Source: Candidatus Frankia alpina
Lineage (GTDB): Bacteria; Actinomycetota; Actinomycetes; Frankiales; Frankiaceae
Reading direction: 5' to 3'
Assembly: GCF_902806485.1 (NCBI RefSeq)
Contig: NZ_CADCWT010000020.1
Coordinates: 1 to 38,516, forward strand
DNA: 38,516 bases
Positions 1-10,367 of the stretch are shown here, one piece after another. Under the pieces are notes generated by a model that worked only from the letters and a program-made list of their open reading frames with translations, was not told the DNA's origin and did not search any database. The translations under genes and the position numbers were made by a program. The stretch's first letter is position 1. The number at the start of each line of letters is the position of its first letter.

Positions 1-2
1 GC

Positions 3-920
3 CGGGAATGGCTCATTGTCCATGAACAGCCCGACTGGAATCGCTGCCCGGACCAGGTCCGTGGTGTGCTGGAGCAGTGCGTGGCCAAGGATCAGGAAAG
101 CCGCCCCACGCCCGAGAAACTGATCGAGCTGTGCCGAGCCGCCTCCAGCGACGAACGGCTGCGCCTCGGTGAAGGCTGGCTACCCCCAACTGTGACCGCG
201 GAACTGACCCGCTACCACCTCGCGCCACCCTCGCCTCAACCAGCCACACCCTTCACCTCCTCGCCCTCGCTCCCGTACCAGCCGGGTGCATCGTGGCCTT
301 CCGCGCCTCCACCCTGGATTCCTCCATCTACGCCGAAATCTGCTCCGTCCACCCAGTCAAGCCGCGGCCGGTGGATCATCGGCGGCCTGGGCGCGGCAGC
401 GTTCGTGGTGGTCCTGCTCGCAATCCTCGTCGCCGCGCTCAAAGACTCACCACACAAGAGCGACACCGCGGCAAACACTCCTACCACCGCGGGCCTCTCG
501 TCGTCGAGCGCGCCTCTGCGCGGCGGGACATCGACCACGGAAACATCACCCGCCGCGTCGCCGACAGCCGTCGTCCTGGCCCAGGATCAGCTGCGCCTAC
601 GCGACGAGAGCTTCGACGCCGTTGACATAGACACGCCACCGCTTTACGTGGGTGACATTATGGGGGATGCCGATTTCTGGGTGTCCAGCGACGGCCGTGT
701 TGGAGTCGATTCTCCTGCCCGGTTTACCGTCTGGTCCGGTTCCGGCGCACCAACCGTTAAAGAATGCGAATCCGTGTTGCGAACTCAGCCGACGTCGTCC
801 GTTGCCAACCACGCGGGCCTTCGGTTCTGCGTCAGTTCCGGGAGCGGTAGAGTCGCGGCAGGCTACGTGGTGTCCTACAGCGGCGGGATCAGCCAGGTTC
901 AGGTTACGGTCTGGGGCTAA
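3..920 (+). CDS. Ser/Thr protein kinase, C-terminal part (5' end outside window)
   Basis: The frame is open from the first bases, so the gene starts upstream of the window. The first residues read PDWNRCPDQVRGVLEQC and then KDQESRPTPEKL, the typical last helices of a bacterial Hanks-type kinase domain (the Cys-x-x-Lys-Asp...Arg-Pro-Thr pattern of subdomain XI). A Pro/Ser/Thr-rich linker follows, then one membrane helix (WIIGGLGAAAFVVVLLAILV, about residues 103-125 counted from GTG 66). A Thr/Ser-rich stalk and an outer domain of about 130 residues with three Cys come last. This is the layout of a PknB-like membrane receptor kinase: cytoplasmic kinase, one helix, external sensor. The catalytic core is not visible, so activity cannot be judged. 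The outer domain is not a PASTA repeat and I do not recognise it. GTG 66 is an internal codon, not the start. Confidence 0.85.
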   Translation, partial: REWLIVHEQPDWNRCPDQVRGVLEQCVAKDQESRPTPEKLIELCRAASSDERLRLGEGWLPPTVTAELTRYHLAPPSPQPATPFTSSPSLPYQPGASWPSAPPPWIPPSTPKSAPSTQSSRGRWIIGGLGAAAFVVVLLAILVAALKDSPHKSDTAANTPTTAGLSSSSAPLRGGTSTTETSPAASPTAVVLAQDQLRLRDESFDAVDIDTPPLYVGDIMGDADFWVSSDGRVGVDSPARFTVWSGSGAPTVKECESVLRTQPTSSVANHAGLRFCVSSGSGRVAAGYVVSYSGGISQVQVTVWG

Positions 921-1026
921 ATCTCAGCGGTTGACCATCGTCCCGTCGACTGGTCACGCTGCTGAGCTGGCATGGCGCGGGACGCACCAGGCCACGGGTG
1001 GTGGCCGGGGTCGGTACGGTCGGGAC

Positions 1027-1938
1027 ATGCCGCTGACACATGAGGAGTTCGCCGGACTCACCCACCTGGGTTCGGGCAAGGTCCGGGAGCTGTTCGCGGT
1101 CGGGGACGATGCCGTGCTCCTGGTCGCCAGCGACCGCATCTCGGCGTTCGACGTGGTCCTGCCGACCGAGATTCCCGACAAGGGCGCCGTGCTGACCGGG
1201 TTGTCGCTGTGGTGGTTCGACCAGCTCTCCGACCTCGTCCCGTCGCACGTCATCAGCTCGAACGTGGACGAGTACCCGGCCGAGCTCGCGCCGTACACCG
1301 AGCAGCTTCGCGGCCGGTCGATGCTGTGCCGCCGGCTGGACATGGTGCTGATCGAGTGCGTGGCCCGCGGCTACCTGACCGGCAGCGGCCTGAAGGACTA
1401 CCAGCGCACCGGCGCGGTCAGCGGACACCCGCTGCCGGCCGGGCTGGTGGACGGCAGCCGACTGCCCGCGCCGATCTACACCCCGTCGACGAAGGCGCCG
1501 ATCGGCGAGCACGACGAGAACATCAGCCGCGCGGACGCGGCCGGCCGGGTCGGCAACGAGCTCGCCGCCGAGCTGGAGCGGCTCACCCTGCAGATCTTCG
1601 GCCGGGCCAGCGACCTCGCGGCCGAGCGGGGCATCCTGCTCGCGGACACGAAGTTCGAGTTCGGCCACGACGCCGAGGACACGCTGCGACTCGCCGACGA
1701 GGTCCTCACCCCCGACTCGTCGCGCTTCTGGCCGGAGGACACCTGGTCTCCGGGCGTCTCCCAGCCGTCGTTCGACAAGCAGTACATCCGGGACTACCTG
1801 ACGGGCACCGGCTGGGACAGGACCGAGCCGGGGCCGGAGCTGCCGGACGACGTCGTCGAGGCGACGCGGGCCCGCTACGTCGAGGCGTACGAGCGGCTGA
1901 CCGGCATCTCCTTCAAGGACTATCTCTCCACCAGCTAA
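1027..1938 (+). CDS. purC: Phosphoribosylaminoimidazole-succinocarboxamide synthase (SAICAR synthetase)
   Basis: This cytoplasmic enzyme joins CAIR and aspartate with ATP to give SAICAR in de novo purine synthesis. The N-terminus shows the family signature GSGKVRELF followed by SDRISAFDVVLPTEIPDKG. Further in are ECVARGYLTGSG, the substrate-loop APIYTPSTKA..GEHDENIS, and LADTKFEFG near residue 210. At 303 residues it matches the usual length of the long bacterial/yeast-type PurC. ATG 1027 begins right before the conserved region; the longer open frame upstream has no PurC similarity. Only a weak G-rich RBS precedes the start. Spacing to the kinase (106 bases) and to the MMPL gene (138 bases, with a hairpin) suggests a separate transcript. 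The last codons and stop lie inside a 21-bp tandem duplication. Confidence 0.95.
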   Translation: MPLTHEEFAGLTHLGSGKVRELFAVGDDAVLLVASDRISAFDVVLPTEIPDKGAVLTGLSLWWFDQLSDLVPSHVISSNVDEYPAELAPYTEQLRGRSMLCRRLDMVLIECVARGYLTGSGLKDYQRTGAVSGHPLPAGLVDGSRLPAPIYTPSTKAPIGEHDENISRADAAGRVGNELAAELERLTLQIFGRASDLAAERGILLADTKFEFGHDAEDTLRLADEVLTPDSSRFWPEDTWSPGVSQPSFDKQYIRDYLTGTGWDRTEPGPELPDDVVEATRARYVEAYERLTGISFKDYLSTS

Positions 1939-1971
1939 GCCAAGCCCGCCACCAGCTAAGCCGAGCCCGCC
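1930..1971 (+). repeat. 21-bp tandem duplication across the purC stop codon
   Basis: Two 21-base units (1930-1950 and 1951-1971) differ at one position. Each begins with acc agc taa, so the last two codons and the stop of purC are duplicated in frame. The second copy is untranslated. This looks like a recent slippage duplication with no obvious function beyond a backup stop codon. Confidence 0.85.
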
Positions 1972-1978
1972 TACCGGC

Positions 1979-1996
1979 GGTGGGGACAGCCCCACC
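1979..1996 (+). terminator. Hairpin after purC, probable terminator
   Basis: A perfect 7-bp GC stem (ggtgggg / ccccacc) closes a 4-base loop (acag). An outer ccgg/ccgg pairing can extend it. A short TT follows but no long T run, as is common in high-GC actinobacteria. It lies 41 bases after the purC stop and 80 bases before the MMPL gene. Confidence 0.55.
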
Positions 1997-2076
1997 TTGA
2001 GCCGGCGGATGGCCACAGTGGGAAGTCGGTAGCTCGCCGCAGTGACCATGAACGGCGGGAACGAGATCGTCGTTCC

Positions 2077-4744
2077 ATGCAGACGCCACCCCGTCCGACA
2101 GCCGTTTCCCCAGGTCCGACAGCCGCCGGTCCGGGCCGCCCGCCCGACCTTCCCGAGGCCGGCCGACACGCCGGCCCGCCGGCCGGCGCGGACCGGCCGA
2201 CGCACCTCGCCGCGCGGGCGGCGCGGTGGAGCGTCCGGCACCGGCTGCTGGCCGTCGGCGGCTGGCTGCTGGGTGTCATCCTGGCGATCGTCCTCGGCAG
2301 CATGATCGGCACCCACACCCTGGCCGACACCGACTACAGCACCGGGCAGGACGCCCGAGCCCAGCGCATCCTCGCCGAGCACGGCTACGTCAACCCGGCC
2401 GACGAGAACGTCCTGATCCAGCGCACCACCCCCGCGGCGAACCCGCAGGCGCTGCTGGCCGACCCGCAGATCCGCTCGGCGCTGACCGACGTCGCCGCCC
2501 GGGTCCGGGTGAGCGGGGTGGCCACCGCGCTTCGCAGCCCGCTGGCCCTGCCCGGGGCGAGCACCGACACCGGCCTGGTCTCTCACGACCTGCGCTCGGT
2601 GCTGCTGGCCTTCAACCTGAAGGGCACCGAGGACGATCCGGCGCCGGCCGATCCGGCGCCGGCCGAACCGACACTGGACGCCGTCGCCGCCGTCCGCGCG
2701 GCGCATCCTGGCGTGTCGGTCGAACAGTTCGGGGACGCCAGCGCCGACAAGGCCCTGGACGCCACCGTCGGCAATGACTTCCACCACGCCGAGCTGCTCG
2801 CCATCCCGCTCACGCTCGGCATCCTGCTGGCCGTGTTCGGCGCGGTGGTCGCCGCGGTGATCCCGATGGGGTTGGCGCTGACCGCCTTCGTCGGAGCGCT
2901 CGGCCTGGTCGCCTTCGCCAGTCGGCTGTTCCCGACCGACGACACGGCGACCTCGGTGATGCTGCTCATCGGGCTCGCGGTCGGCGTCGACTACGCCTTG
3001 TTCTACATCCGCCGGGAACGCGAGGAGCGGGCCGCCGGCCACGGCCCGCAGCGCGCCCTGGAGATCGCCGCCGAGACGTCCGGGCACGCGGTGCTGGTCT
3101 CCGGTCTGACGGTCGCGGCGTCGATGGCGGGCCTGTTCATCACCGGGCTGTCCGTGTTCACCGGGGTCGCGGTCGGCACGATCATCGTGGTCCTGGTGGC
3201 CGTGCTCGGGTCGCTCACCGTGCTGCCCGCGCTGCTGTCGCTGCTCGGCGACCGGGTGGAGCTGCTGCGCCTGCCGTGGCACCGCCGGGCGGGCGGGCCC
3301 GCCCGGCGTCGTCGCCGCGCGAGGCGGCGGGACCGGGCCGGCACCGAGCCGGTCGAACCGCTGGATCCCGCCGTCCACGGCCCCGGGGACGAGCTGCTCG
3401 CGCGGCGACGCGCCTACCAGGCGCAGCTGGCCAGGCCAGGCATCATGGGCCGGCTGCTGCGCCGGCCCGGGCCGGTCGCCGCGGTCGCGGGCGGCCTGCT
3501 GGTGCTGCTGGCCCTGCCCGCGCTCGGGATGCACACCGCCGAACCTGGCATCGACGACATCCCGAAGAACCTGCCGATCATGAAGACCTACGACCGGCTC
3601 TCCGCGGCCTTCCCCGGCGGCGAGGTGGCCGTCTCCGGGACGGACGGCACAGGTGGCACCGGACGTCACCACCCCGCAGGTGCGGGCGGCCATCGACGCG
3701 CTGCGCACCCGGGCGATCGCCAGCGGCCGGATGTTCGAGCCGGTGGTCGTCACGGTCACCGCCGACCATCGCGTCGCCCGGGTAAAGATTCCGATCGCGG
3801 GCAGCGGCACGGACGGGGAGTCCGTGCGAGCCCTGCACACGCTGCGGTCCACGGTGATCCCGGCGACCATCGGCGCCACGCCGGGCCTGCGCGCCGACGT
3901 CACCGGCACGACGGCCGGCTCCGCGGACTTCAATGCCCGCCTCAACAGCCGGACCCCGCTGGTCATCGGCTTCGTGATGGTGCTCGCCTTCGGGCTGCTG
4001 CTGGCCGCGTTCCGCAGCGCCGTCGTCGCGGCGGTGGCCGTCGGGCTGAACCTGCTGTCGGTGGGCGCCGCCTACGGCCTGCTGGTCGCCGTCTTCCAGC
4101 ATCACTGGGCCGACGGGCTGCTCGGCTACACCTCCACCGGGGCCGTCACCAACTGGCTGCCGCTGATGTTGTTCGTGGTGCTGTTCGGGCTGTCCATGGA
4201 TTACCAGGTCTTCGTGCTCAGCCGGGTCCGGGAGGCCCGGACGGCCGGGCTGTCCATGCGCGACGCCGTGACGGTGGGGGTGCGGCGCAGCGCCGGGGTG
4301 GTGACGAGCGCGGCGGTCATCATGGTCGCGGTCTTCTCGATCTTCGCGACGCTGTCCCAGGTCAGTATGAAGCAGCTCGGGGTGGGCCTCGGTGCCGCGA
4401 TCCTCATCGACGCCACCGTCATCCGGGTGATCCTCATGCCGGCGGTGCTCACCCTGCTCGGGGAGCGGGTGTGGCGGGGCACGACGCCGGAATCGGGAGT
4501 GTGGCCGGAATCGGGGGCGGCCGACGCGAGCGGTCCCGACCTGCCGACCCAGCCGATCGGCGCGGCCGGACACCGGACCCGCCCGGACCAGATCGGCCAG
4601 CTCGCCAGGACGACCCAGCCCGAGCCGGTGCAGGAGGCCACCCCGGACCACATCGGCACTAGCGCCGGCACCGGTCCGCTGGATCCCCCACGACGGCCTC
4701 GACCGGGCTACCCGACGCCCCGCTGGGCGATGCCGCCGCCTTGA
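2077..4744 (+). pseudogene. MMPL/RND-family transporter, split by a frameshift
   Basis: The first piece (ATG 2077, coding to about 3650) has a Pro-rich N-tail, a first membrane helix (LLAVGGWLLGVILAIVLGSM, about residue 60), an outer domain, and helices 2-6 including GLAVGVDYALFYIRREREE, the MMPL motif. The second piece (frame of 3653, stop 4744) supplies the rest of the second outer domain, then helices including LFGLSMDYQVFVLSRVREAR and GAAILIDATVIRVILMPAVL. Together they make one normal MMPL protein of about 890 residues. In the first frame the residues after about 3650 turn into Arg/Gly/His-rich shadow sequence. Removing one base near 3649 would join the frames as ..GTDGQVAPDVTTPQV. These proteins export lipids or drugs using the proton gradient; this allele should be inactive if the sequence is right. 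The C-tail is Pro/Thr-rich and cytoplasmic. Confidence 0.8.
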
Positions 4745-4882
4745 CGAGGCGCCCGCACCGCCCGCCCCCTAGACGAGTGTCAGTCCTATCTGCCCGGGGT
4801 CGTAGACGATCAGTGTTGAGGGACGGTGGTGCTGTCGCCCTGCTCCGCCGGCGCACCTCGGACACGAATCTTCACCGGTAGC

Positions 4883-4969
4883 GGTCGGTTGCGGTGCGCG
4901 GGAGGCGCATTGCGGTGCAGTGTGCACGGTCTGCTGGCCCAGACCGTGCAGAACGTACCGCAACCGGCC
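4883..4969 (+). promoter_or_regulatory. Structured leader candidate upstream of panC (three-way junction)
   Basis: The 388-base gap 4745-5132 holds no convincing gene. Within it an outer stem of 13 bp (4883-4895 with 4957-4969, one G-U pair) encloses a small hairpin (gcgc at 4896-4899 with 4905-4908) and a perfect 10-bp hairpin (tgcacggtct at 4923-4932 with 4941-4950, 8-base loop). The left arm motif ttgcggtgc occurs twice (4889-4897 and 4910-4918). Both copies can pair with accgcaa at 4957-4963, so two mutually exclusive folds are possible. That is a switch-like layout 164 bases before panC. I know of no matching riboswitch class. It could also be a protein-binding palindrome or part of an unannotated small RNA. 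Confidence 0.45.
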
Positions 4970-5132
4970 CCGTCCCTGGTTCGGACACGTCTAGCACCGG
5001 CGCGGGGCAGGGGAAACGGCGCGTGGATCAAGCCGACGATGCCCGGATCACAGGGAGTCGCGGGGAGCATTGCGGGCGAGTTACAGTGGCGCTCGACGTC
5101 CGGTACCCCACCCGAGGACTGGAACGGAAACG

Positions 5133-6281
5133 ATGAGCATCGACCTCTCCACCGAGCCCGACCGCGCCCCGCGCCCCGGTCGGCCCACCGGTTCTGAATC
5201 CGCCGCCACCGCCGAGCCCACGGCGACCACCGAGCCCACAGCGAGCACCGAGCCAGCGGCGAGCACCCAGTCGGCAGCGGCAGCGGTAGCCGTCCAGCCC
5301 GCGGCGGCAGCGCCCCAGCCGGCGACCATTCCCCGCCCGACGCCGGCGCCGGCCGGACCAGCTCAGCCCGTGGTCGCCCGCGACCGAGCCGAGCTGCGGG
5401 CCGCCCTCGTCACGCTGGACCAGCGGCCGGGTGCGCACCCACGATCGGCCGCCGAGGACGATGCGGGGCCCGCCCGCGCGTCCTCGCGGCACGACCGCCC
5501 GGTCCGCGCCGTGGTCATGACCATGGGGACGCTGCACGAGGGGCACGCCAGCCTGCTGCGGGCGGCCCGCGCCCAGGCCGACCAGGTGGTCGCCACGATC
5601 TTCGTCAACCCGTTGCAGTTCGGGGCGGGCGAGGACCTCGACCGCTACCCGCGCACGCTCGCCGCGGACCTCGCAGTGTGCGCCCGGGAGGGGGTCGACG
5701 TGGTGTTCGCCCCCAAGGCGATCCACGATCCGCCGCCGCTGGTCCAGCTCAGCGCCGGACCGCTCGGCGCGGTGCTGGAGGGCGCGTCCCGCCCGGGTCA
5801 CTTCGACGGGATGCTCACCCTCGTCGGGACCATGCTGCACCTGGTCCATCCGGACCTGGCGTTCTTCGGCCGCAAGGACGCCCAGCAGCTCGTCTGCATC
5901 CGTCGGATGGTCGCTGACCTCGCCTTCGACGTCACCGTCATCGGGGTGGAGACGGCCCGCGAGCCCGACGGTCTGGCGAGGTCGAGCCGCAACGTCTACC
6001 TCACCCCCGTGCAGCGGACCGACGCGCTCGCGCTGTCCCGGGCGCTCGCCGCCGGCGTGGCGGCCAGCGGCGCGGGGGCGCCGGCGGTGCTCGCGGCCGC
6101 GGGCGCCGTGCTCGCCGCGGCGGACGGCGTCGCCGTCGACTACCTCGAACTGGCCAGCCCCGAGGACCTGGGGCCGGTCCGCAGCGGCCCCGCGCTGCTG
6201 CTCGTCGCCGCCCGTGTGGGCACGACCCGCCTGATCGACAACATCTCGCTCATCCTCCCCACCGACGCCCAGGGGGCCTGA
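5133..6281 (+). CDS. panC: Pantoate--beta-alanine ligase (pantothenate synthetase) with extended N-terminus
   Basis: This enzyme makes pantothenate from pantoate, beta-alanine and ATP in the cytoplasm. The ATP-binding HIGH-type motif is [18 protein letters not shown]. Further family blocks are [58 protein letters not shown] and [10 protein letters not shown]. At 382 residues it is about 80 longer than usual: residues 1-80 are a low-complexity Ala/Pro/Thr/Glu tail with 6-residue repeats. ATG 5133 follows a purine-rich stretch (ggaacggaaa). GTG 5370 would give a normal 303-residue enzyme, so the start is not certain. It is the first gene of the panC-panD-nadB-nadC-coaX operon; panD begins two bases after its stop. 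An extra stretch of about 20 residues also separates the first helix from the HIGH motif. Confidence 0.93.
   Translation: MSIDLSTEPDRAPRPGRPTGSESAATAEPTATTEPTASTEPAASTQSAAAAVAVQPAAAAPQPATIPRPTPAPAGPAQPVVARDRAELRAALVTLDQRPGAHPRSAAEDDAGPARASSRHDRPVRAVVMTMGTLHEGHASLLRAARAQADQVVATIFVNPLQFGAGEDLDRYPRTLAADLAVCAREGVDVVFAPKAIHDPPPLVQLSAGPLGAVLEGASRPGHFDGMLTLVGTMLHLVHPDLAFFGRKDAQQLVCIRRMVADLAFDVTVIGVETAREPDGLARSSRNVYLTPVQRTDALALSRALAAGVAASGAGAPAVLAAAGAVLAAADGVAVDYLELASPEDLGPVRSGPALLLVAARVGTTRLIDNISLILPTDAQGA
5211..5282 (+). repeat. Four degenerate 18-bp repeats in the panC N-terminal extension
   Basis: Units start at 5211, 5229, 5247 and 5265 and code for six-residue repeats of the form (A/T)-E-P-(T/A)-A-(T/S), the last unit diverged. 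They lie in frame in a tail not found in ordinary PanC, which suggests slippage expansion in a disordered region. Confidence 0.7.
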
Positions 6282-6283
6282 CC

Positions 6284-6718
6284 GTGTTGCGCACCATGCT
6301 CACCGCCAAGATCCACCGGGCCACGGTCACCCAGGCCGACCTGCACTACGTGGGCTCGGTGACGATCGACGCCGACCTGCTCGAGGCCGCCGACCTGCTC
6401 CCCGGCGAGCAGGTGACGATCGTCGACATCAACAACGGCGCCCGCCTGGAGACGTACACGATCGCGGGCCCGGCCGGCAGCGGCGTGATCGGCATCAACG
6501 GCGCGGCGGCCCGGCTGGTCCAGCCCGGTGACCTGGTCATCATCATCGCCTACGGGATGATGGAGGACGCGCAGGCGCGCCGGCACGTCCCCCGCGTGCT
6601 GTTCGTCGATGCCGAGAACCGCATCATCGGCCGCAGGCACGACCCGGCCGAGGCGCTTCCCGGCGATCCGGAGAGCCTGCGCGGTGACGTCAGCCGAACG
6701 GTCGTGGCACCCCGGTGA
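6284..6718 (+). CDS. panD: Aspartate 1-decarboxylase
   Basis: This pyruvoyl enzyme makes beta-alanine from aspartate, the second substrate of PanC. The chain starts [17 protein letters not shown] and carries the self-cleavage site at Gly24-Ser25 (HYVGSVTID), which creates the pyruvoyl group. Tyr/Asn motifs [21 protein letters not shown] follow. It has 144 residues, with a short extra C-tail compared with the usual 127-140. GTG 6284 is preferred because it gives the conserved MLRTM start and has an AGGGGG ribosome site 8-9 bases upstream; ATG 6296 would cut it short. It lies 2 bases after panC, and its stop overlaps the nadB start by 4 bases (GTGA), which points to translational coupling. Confidence 0.95.
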   Translation: MLRTMLTAKIHRATVTQADLHYVGSVTIDADLLEAADLLPGEQVTIVDINNGARLETYTIAGPAGSGVIGINGAAARLVQPGDLVIIIAYGMMEDAQARRHVPRVLFVDAENRIIGRRHDPAEALPGDPESLRGDVSRTVVAPR

Positions 6719-8415
6719 TCATGCTGCCATGCCGGCTCGGCGCGCCGCGTCCAGGGTGGACCCGCGCCGCGGACATCGTCGTCATCGGATCGGGGATCGC
6801 CGGGCTCACCGCGGTCCTGCACCTGCGCCGGGAGCTGCCTTCGGCCCGGGTCCTGCTGGTCACGAAGGCGCATCTCGACGCGGGCTCCACCCGGTGGGCG
6901 CAGGGTGGGATCGCCGCGGCACTTGCCGCCGAGGACTCCGCCGCCGACCATCTCGCCGACACTCTCGTCGCCGGCGTCGGCCTGTGCGACCCGGGCGCCG
7001 CGCAGGTGCTGGTCGACGAGGGACCGGCCAGGGTTCGGGAGCTCGCCGAGCTCGGCGCGCGCTTCGACCGGGCCGACGACGGCTCGTTCGCCCTCACCCG
7101 CGAGGGCGGTCACCTGCGCAACCGGATCGTCCATGCCGGCGGCGACGCCACCGGGCTGGAGGTCGAGCGGGCCCTGATCGCCGCGGTGCGGGCTGATCCC
7201 GAGATCGAGGTGATCGAGAACGCCCTCGTCCTGGACCTGCTGCGGGACGCCGACGGCCGCACGGCCGGCGCGACCCTGCACGTGCTCGGCGAGGGCAGCC
7301 GGGACGGCGTCGGGGCGGTCACCGCGCCCACGGTCGTGCTCGCGACCGGCGGGATGGGGCAGATCTTCGCCTCGACCACCAATCCGGGCGTGTCCACCGG
7401 GGATGGCGTGGCGCTGGCCCTGCGGGCCGGCGCCGTCGTCGCCGACCTGGAGTTCGTCCAGTTCCACCCGACCGCGCTGTGGCTGCCGCCGGCGGCTTCG
7501 GCCCAGATGGGCGCCCAACCCGGCGGCCAGCAGCCGCTGGTCAGCGAGGCGATGCGCGGCGAGGGCGCCGTCCTCGTCGACGCCGCCGGCGAGCAGGTGA
7601 TGGCCGGTGCCCATCCGCTGGCCGACCTCGCCCCCCGCGACGTCGTCGCCAAGCAGATGTCGCGGGTGATGGCGGCCCAGGGCGTCGAGCACCTGTATCT
7701 CGACGCCCTGGGGCTCGGGGCGCAGACGATCGAGCGGCGCTTCCCGTCGATCACCGCCCGCTGCCGCTCGGTCGGCGTCGACCCGGTGACCATGCCGATC
7801 CCGGTCGCGCCGGCCGCCCACTACGCCTCCGGCGGGGTGCGCACCGACCTGTGGGGCCGCACCACCGTCCCCGGCCTGTACGCCTGCGGGGAGGTGGCCT
7901 GCACCGGGGTGCACGGCGCCAACCGGCTGGCGTCGAACAGCCTGCTGGAGGGCCTGGTCTTCGCGGCCCGCATCGCCCACGACATCGCGGGCACCGAGCG
8001 CGCGGGCCGGCGCGGCGACGCCGTGCCCGCCGCCCCGATCGTCGGTCGGGGCAGCGGGCTGACCGATCCGGCCGAACGCGCCGAGCTGACCCGGGCGATG
8101 ACCGACGGTGCCGGGGTGCTGCGCAGTGCCGACAGCCTGCGGGCAACGGCGAAGGTCCTGGCCGGCCTCGGCGACCTGCGGCTCAGCGGTGCGACGGTGA
8201 CCGCCGGCCCGCCGGCCTGGGAGATGACCAACCTGCGGACCGTCGCGACCGCGCTGGTCGCCGCCGCCGCGACCCGCACGGAGACCCGGGGCTCCCACTG
8301 GCGGGAGGACTTCGGCGAACGCGACGACGTGCACTGGCTTGGCCGGATCCTGACCCGACTCGACCCGGAGGGGGAACTGATCATCGACGTCGAACCCATG
8401 CGGCCGGCGCCGTGA
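6715..8415 (+). CDS. nadB: L-aspartate oxidase
   Basis: This FAD flavoprotein oxidises aspartate to iminoaspartate, the first step of de novo NAD synthesis. The dinucleotide fold is [20 protein letters not shown] near residue 20. The family signatures [39 protein letters not shown] and [19 protein letters not shown] are intact, so a working enzyme is expected. It has 566 residues, with a normal C-terminal helical domain. The GTG start at 6715 overlaps the panD stop; ATG 6721 is a close alternative. nadA (quinolinate synthase) is not in the window, so it must be elsewhere. Being encoded with panD is metabolically neat, since both enzymes consume aspartate. Confidence 0.95.
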   Translation: MIMLPCRLGAPRPGWTRAADIVVIGSGIAGLTAVLHLRRELPSARVLLVTKAHLDAGSTRWAQGGIAAALAAEDSAADHLADTLVAGVGLCDPGAAQVLVDEGPARVRELAELGARFDRADDGSFALTREGGHLRNRIVHAGGDATGLEVERALIAAVRADPEIEVIENALVLDLLRDADGRTAGATLHVLGEGSRDGVGAVTAPTVVLATGGMGQIFASTTNPGVSTGDGVALALRAGAVVADLEFVQFHPTALWLPPAASAQMGAQPGGQQPLVSEAMRGEGAVLVDAAGEQVMAGAHPLADLAPRDVVAKQMSRVMAAQGVEHLYLDALGLGAQTIERRFPSITARCRSVGVDPVTMPIPVAPAAHYASGGVRTDLWGRTTVPGLYACGEVACTGVHGANRLASNSLLEGLVFAARIAHDIAGTERAGRRGDAVPAAPIVGRGSGLTDPAERAELTRAMTDGAGVLRSADSLRATAKVLAGLGDLRLSGATVTAGPPAWEMTNLRTVATALVAAAATRTETRGSHWREDFGERDDVHWLGRILTRLDPEGELIIDVEPMRPAP

Positions 8416-9490
8416 GCGGTCCGCGCACCCCCCAGGCCGTGGCCGGCGAAGTGGCCGCGGACACAGCCACAGCCGCCGACCAGGCCGCGGCGGACCACTA
8501 CTGGGCCGAGGTCCACAGCGGTCGGCTGTCCCCCGCCACCCGCAGCGCCCTGGCGGCGGCCGGCCTCGACCCCGAGGGCGTTGTCGCGGTGATCGGCCGA
8601 GCCGTCGCCGAGGACCTGCCGAGCTCGGAGTCGGACGGGCCGAGCGGCCGGATCGGCGCGGTCGACGCCACCTCCGAGGCAACCGTCGACGCCGCCCTGG
8701 TCGGGCACGGCGCCCTGGTCAGCCGCGCGGCCGGCACGGTCGCCGGGCTACCGGTAGCCGCGGCGGTGTTCGAGAGCCTGCTCGGCCGGTCCGTGACCGT
8801 CACCCTGACCGCCCACGACGGCGACGCCGTCTCCCCCGGCACGACGGTGGCCCGGGTCAACGGCCCGGTCCGCGGCCTGCTCACCGCCGAGCGCACCGCG
8901 CTGAACCTGCTGTGCCACCTGTCCGGGATCGCCACGCTGACCCGCGCCTGGGTCGACGCCATCGCCGGGACGGGCGCGGCGATCCGCGACACCCGCAAGA
9001 CGCTGCCCGGGCTGCGTGCCCTGGAAAAGTACGCCGTGCGCTGCGGTGGGGGCCGCAACCACCGGATGTCGCTGACCGACGCGGCACTGATCAAGGACAA
9101 CCATGTGGTCGCCGCGGGCGGGGTGGCAGCGGCCTTCGCGGCGGTGCGGGCCCGCTTCCCGGGGCTGCCCGTCGAGGTCGAGTGCGACACAGTCGACCAG
9201 GTCGCCGAGGCCGTCGCCGCGGGGGCGGACCTCATCCTCTGCGACAACATGACCTCGCAGGATCTGCGGGCCTCGGTGGCAATCGCCAGGCCGGCGGGGG
9301 TGCGGCTGGAGGCCAGCGGCGGGCTGACCCTACGGGTGGCCCCGGACGTCGCGGCCACCGGGGTGGACTATCTTGCCGTCGGCGCCCTCACCCACTCCGC
9401 GCCCGCTCTCGATCTCGGCCTCGATCTCGATCTCGATCCCGGCCGTCCCTCGGGACCGGACTGGGCGGGCCCGACCGTGGAGGAGTCCTG

Positions 9491-9491
<1 letters not shown>
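8412..9491 (+). CDS. nadC: Nicotinate-nucleotide pyrophosphorylase (carboxylating), quinolinate phosphoribosyltransferase
   Basis: This enzyme converts quinolinate and PRPP to nicotinate mononucleotide, CO2 and PPi. Conserved blocks are GPVRGLLTAERTALNLLCHLSGIATLT, IRDTRKTLPGLRALEKYAVRCGGGRNHR, ALIKDNHV, and the C-terminal barrel strands VEVECDT, LILCDNM, RLEASGGL and VDYLAVGALTHS. At 359 residues it is longer than the usual 280-300 because of about 45 extra N-terminal residues and an acidic C-tail rich in Leu-Asp. GTG 8412 overlaps the nadB stop by 4 bases (GTGA), the same coupling as at panD/nadB. The longer open frame upstream is a shadow of nadB. The stop overlaps the coaX start (TGATG). 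Confidence 0.95.
9408..9437 (+). repeat. Hexamer tandem repeat (ctcgat) in the nadC 3' end
   Basis: Five in-frame hexamers (one reads ctcggc) code for Leu-Asp-Leu-Gly-Leu-Asp-Leu-Asp-Leu-Asp after the last barrel strand of NadC. The array length should vary by slippage in steps of two codons without breaking the frame. Confidence 0.8.
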
Positions 9492-10243
<752 letters not shown>

Positions 10244-10289
10244 TTTCGGCCGCGGCGTGATTCGTCCGGCAACTGGCGGGCGAATTCCC

Positions 10290-10304
10290 GACCGGCGGCC
10301 GGTC
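10290..10304 (+). terminator. Hairpin after coaX, possible operon terminator
   Basis: A perfect 6-bp stem (gaccgg / ccggtc) with a 3-base loop lies 46 bases after the coaX stop. A cggccgc arm at about 10248 could pair with the same region instead. There is no T run, so this is a moderate call. Confidence 0.4.
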
Positions 10305-10367
10305 AGGTAACCGACATCTTGCCGGATCCAGGAGGCGAGGCCGGTTCCGCCGGTTACGATTCCTGCC

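Noticed and set aside
904..3966. Very long minus-strand open frame of 1020 codons
   Set aside because: It runs antisense through purC and the MMPL gene and has the Arg/Gln/His-rich texture of a shadow frame in GC-rich DNA.
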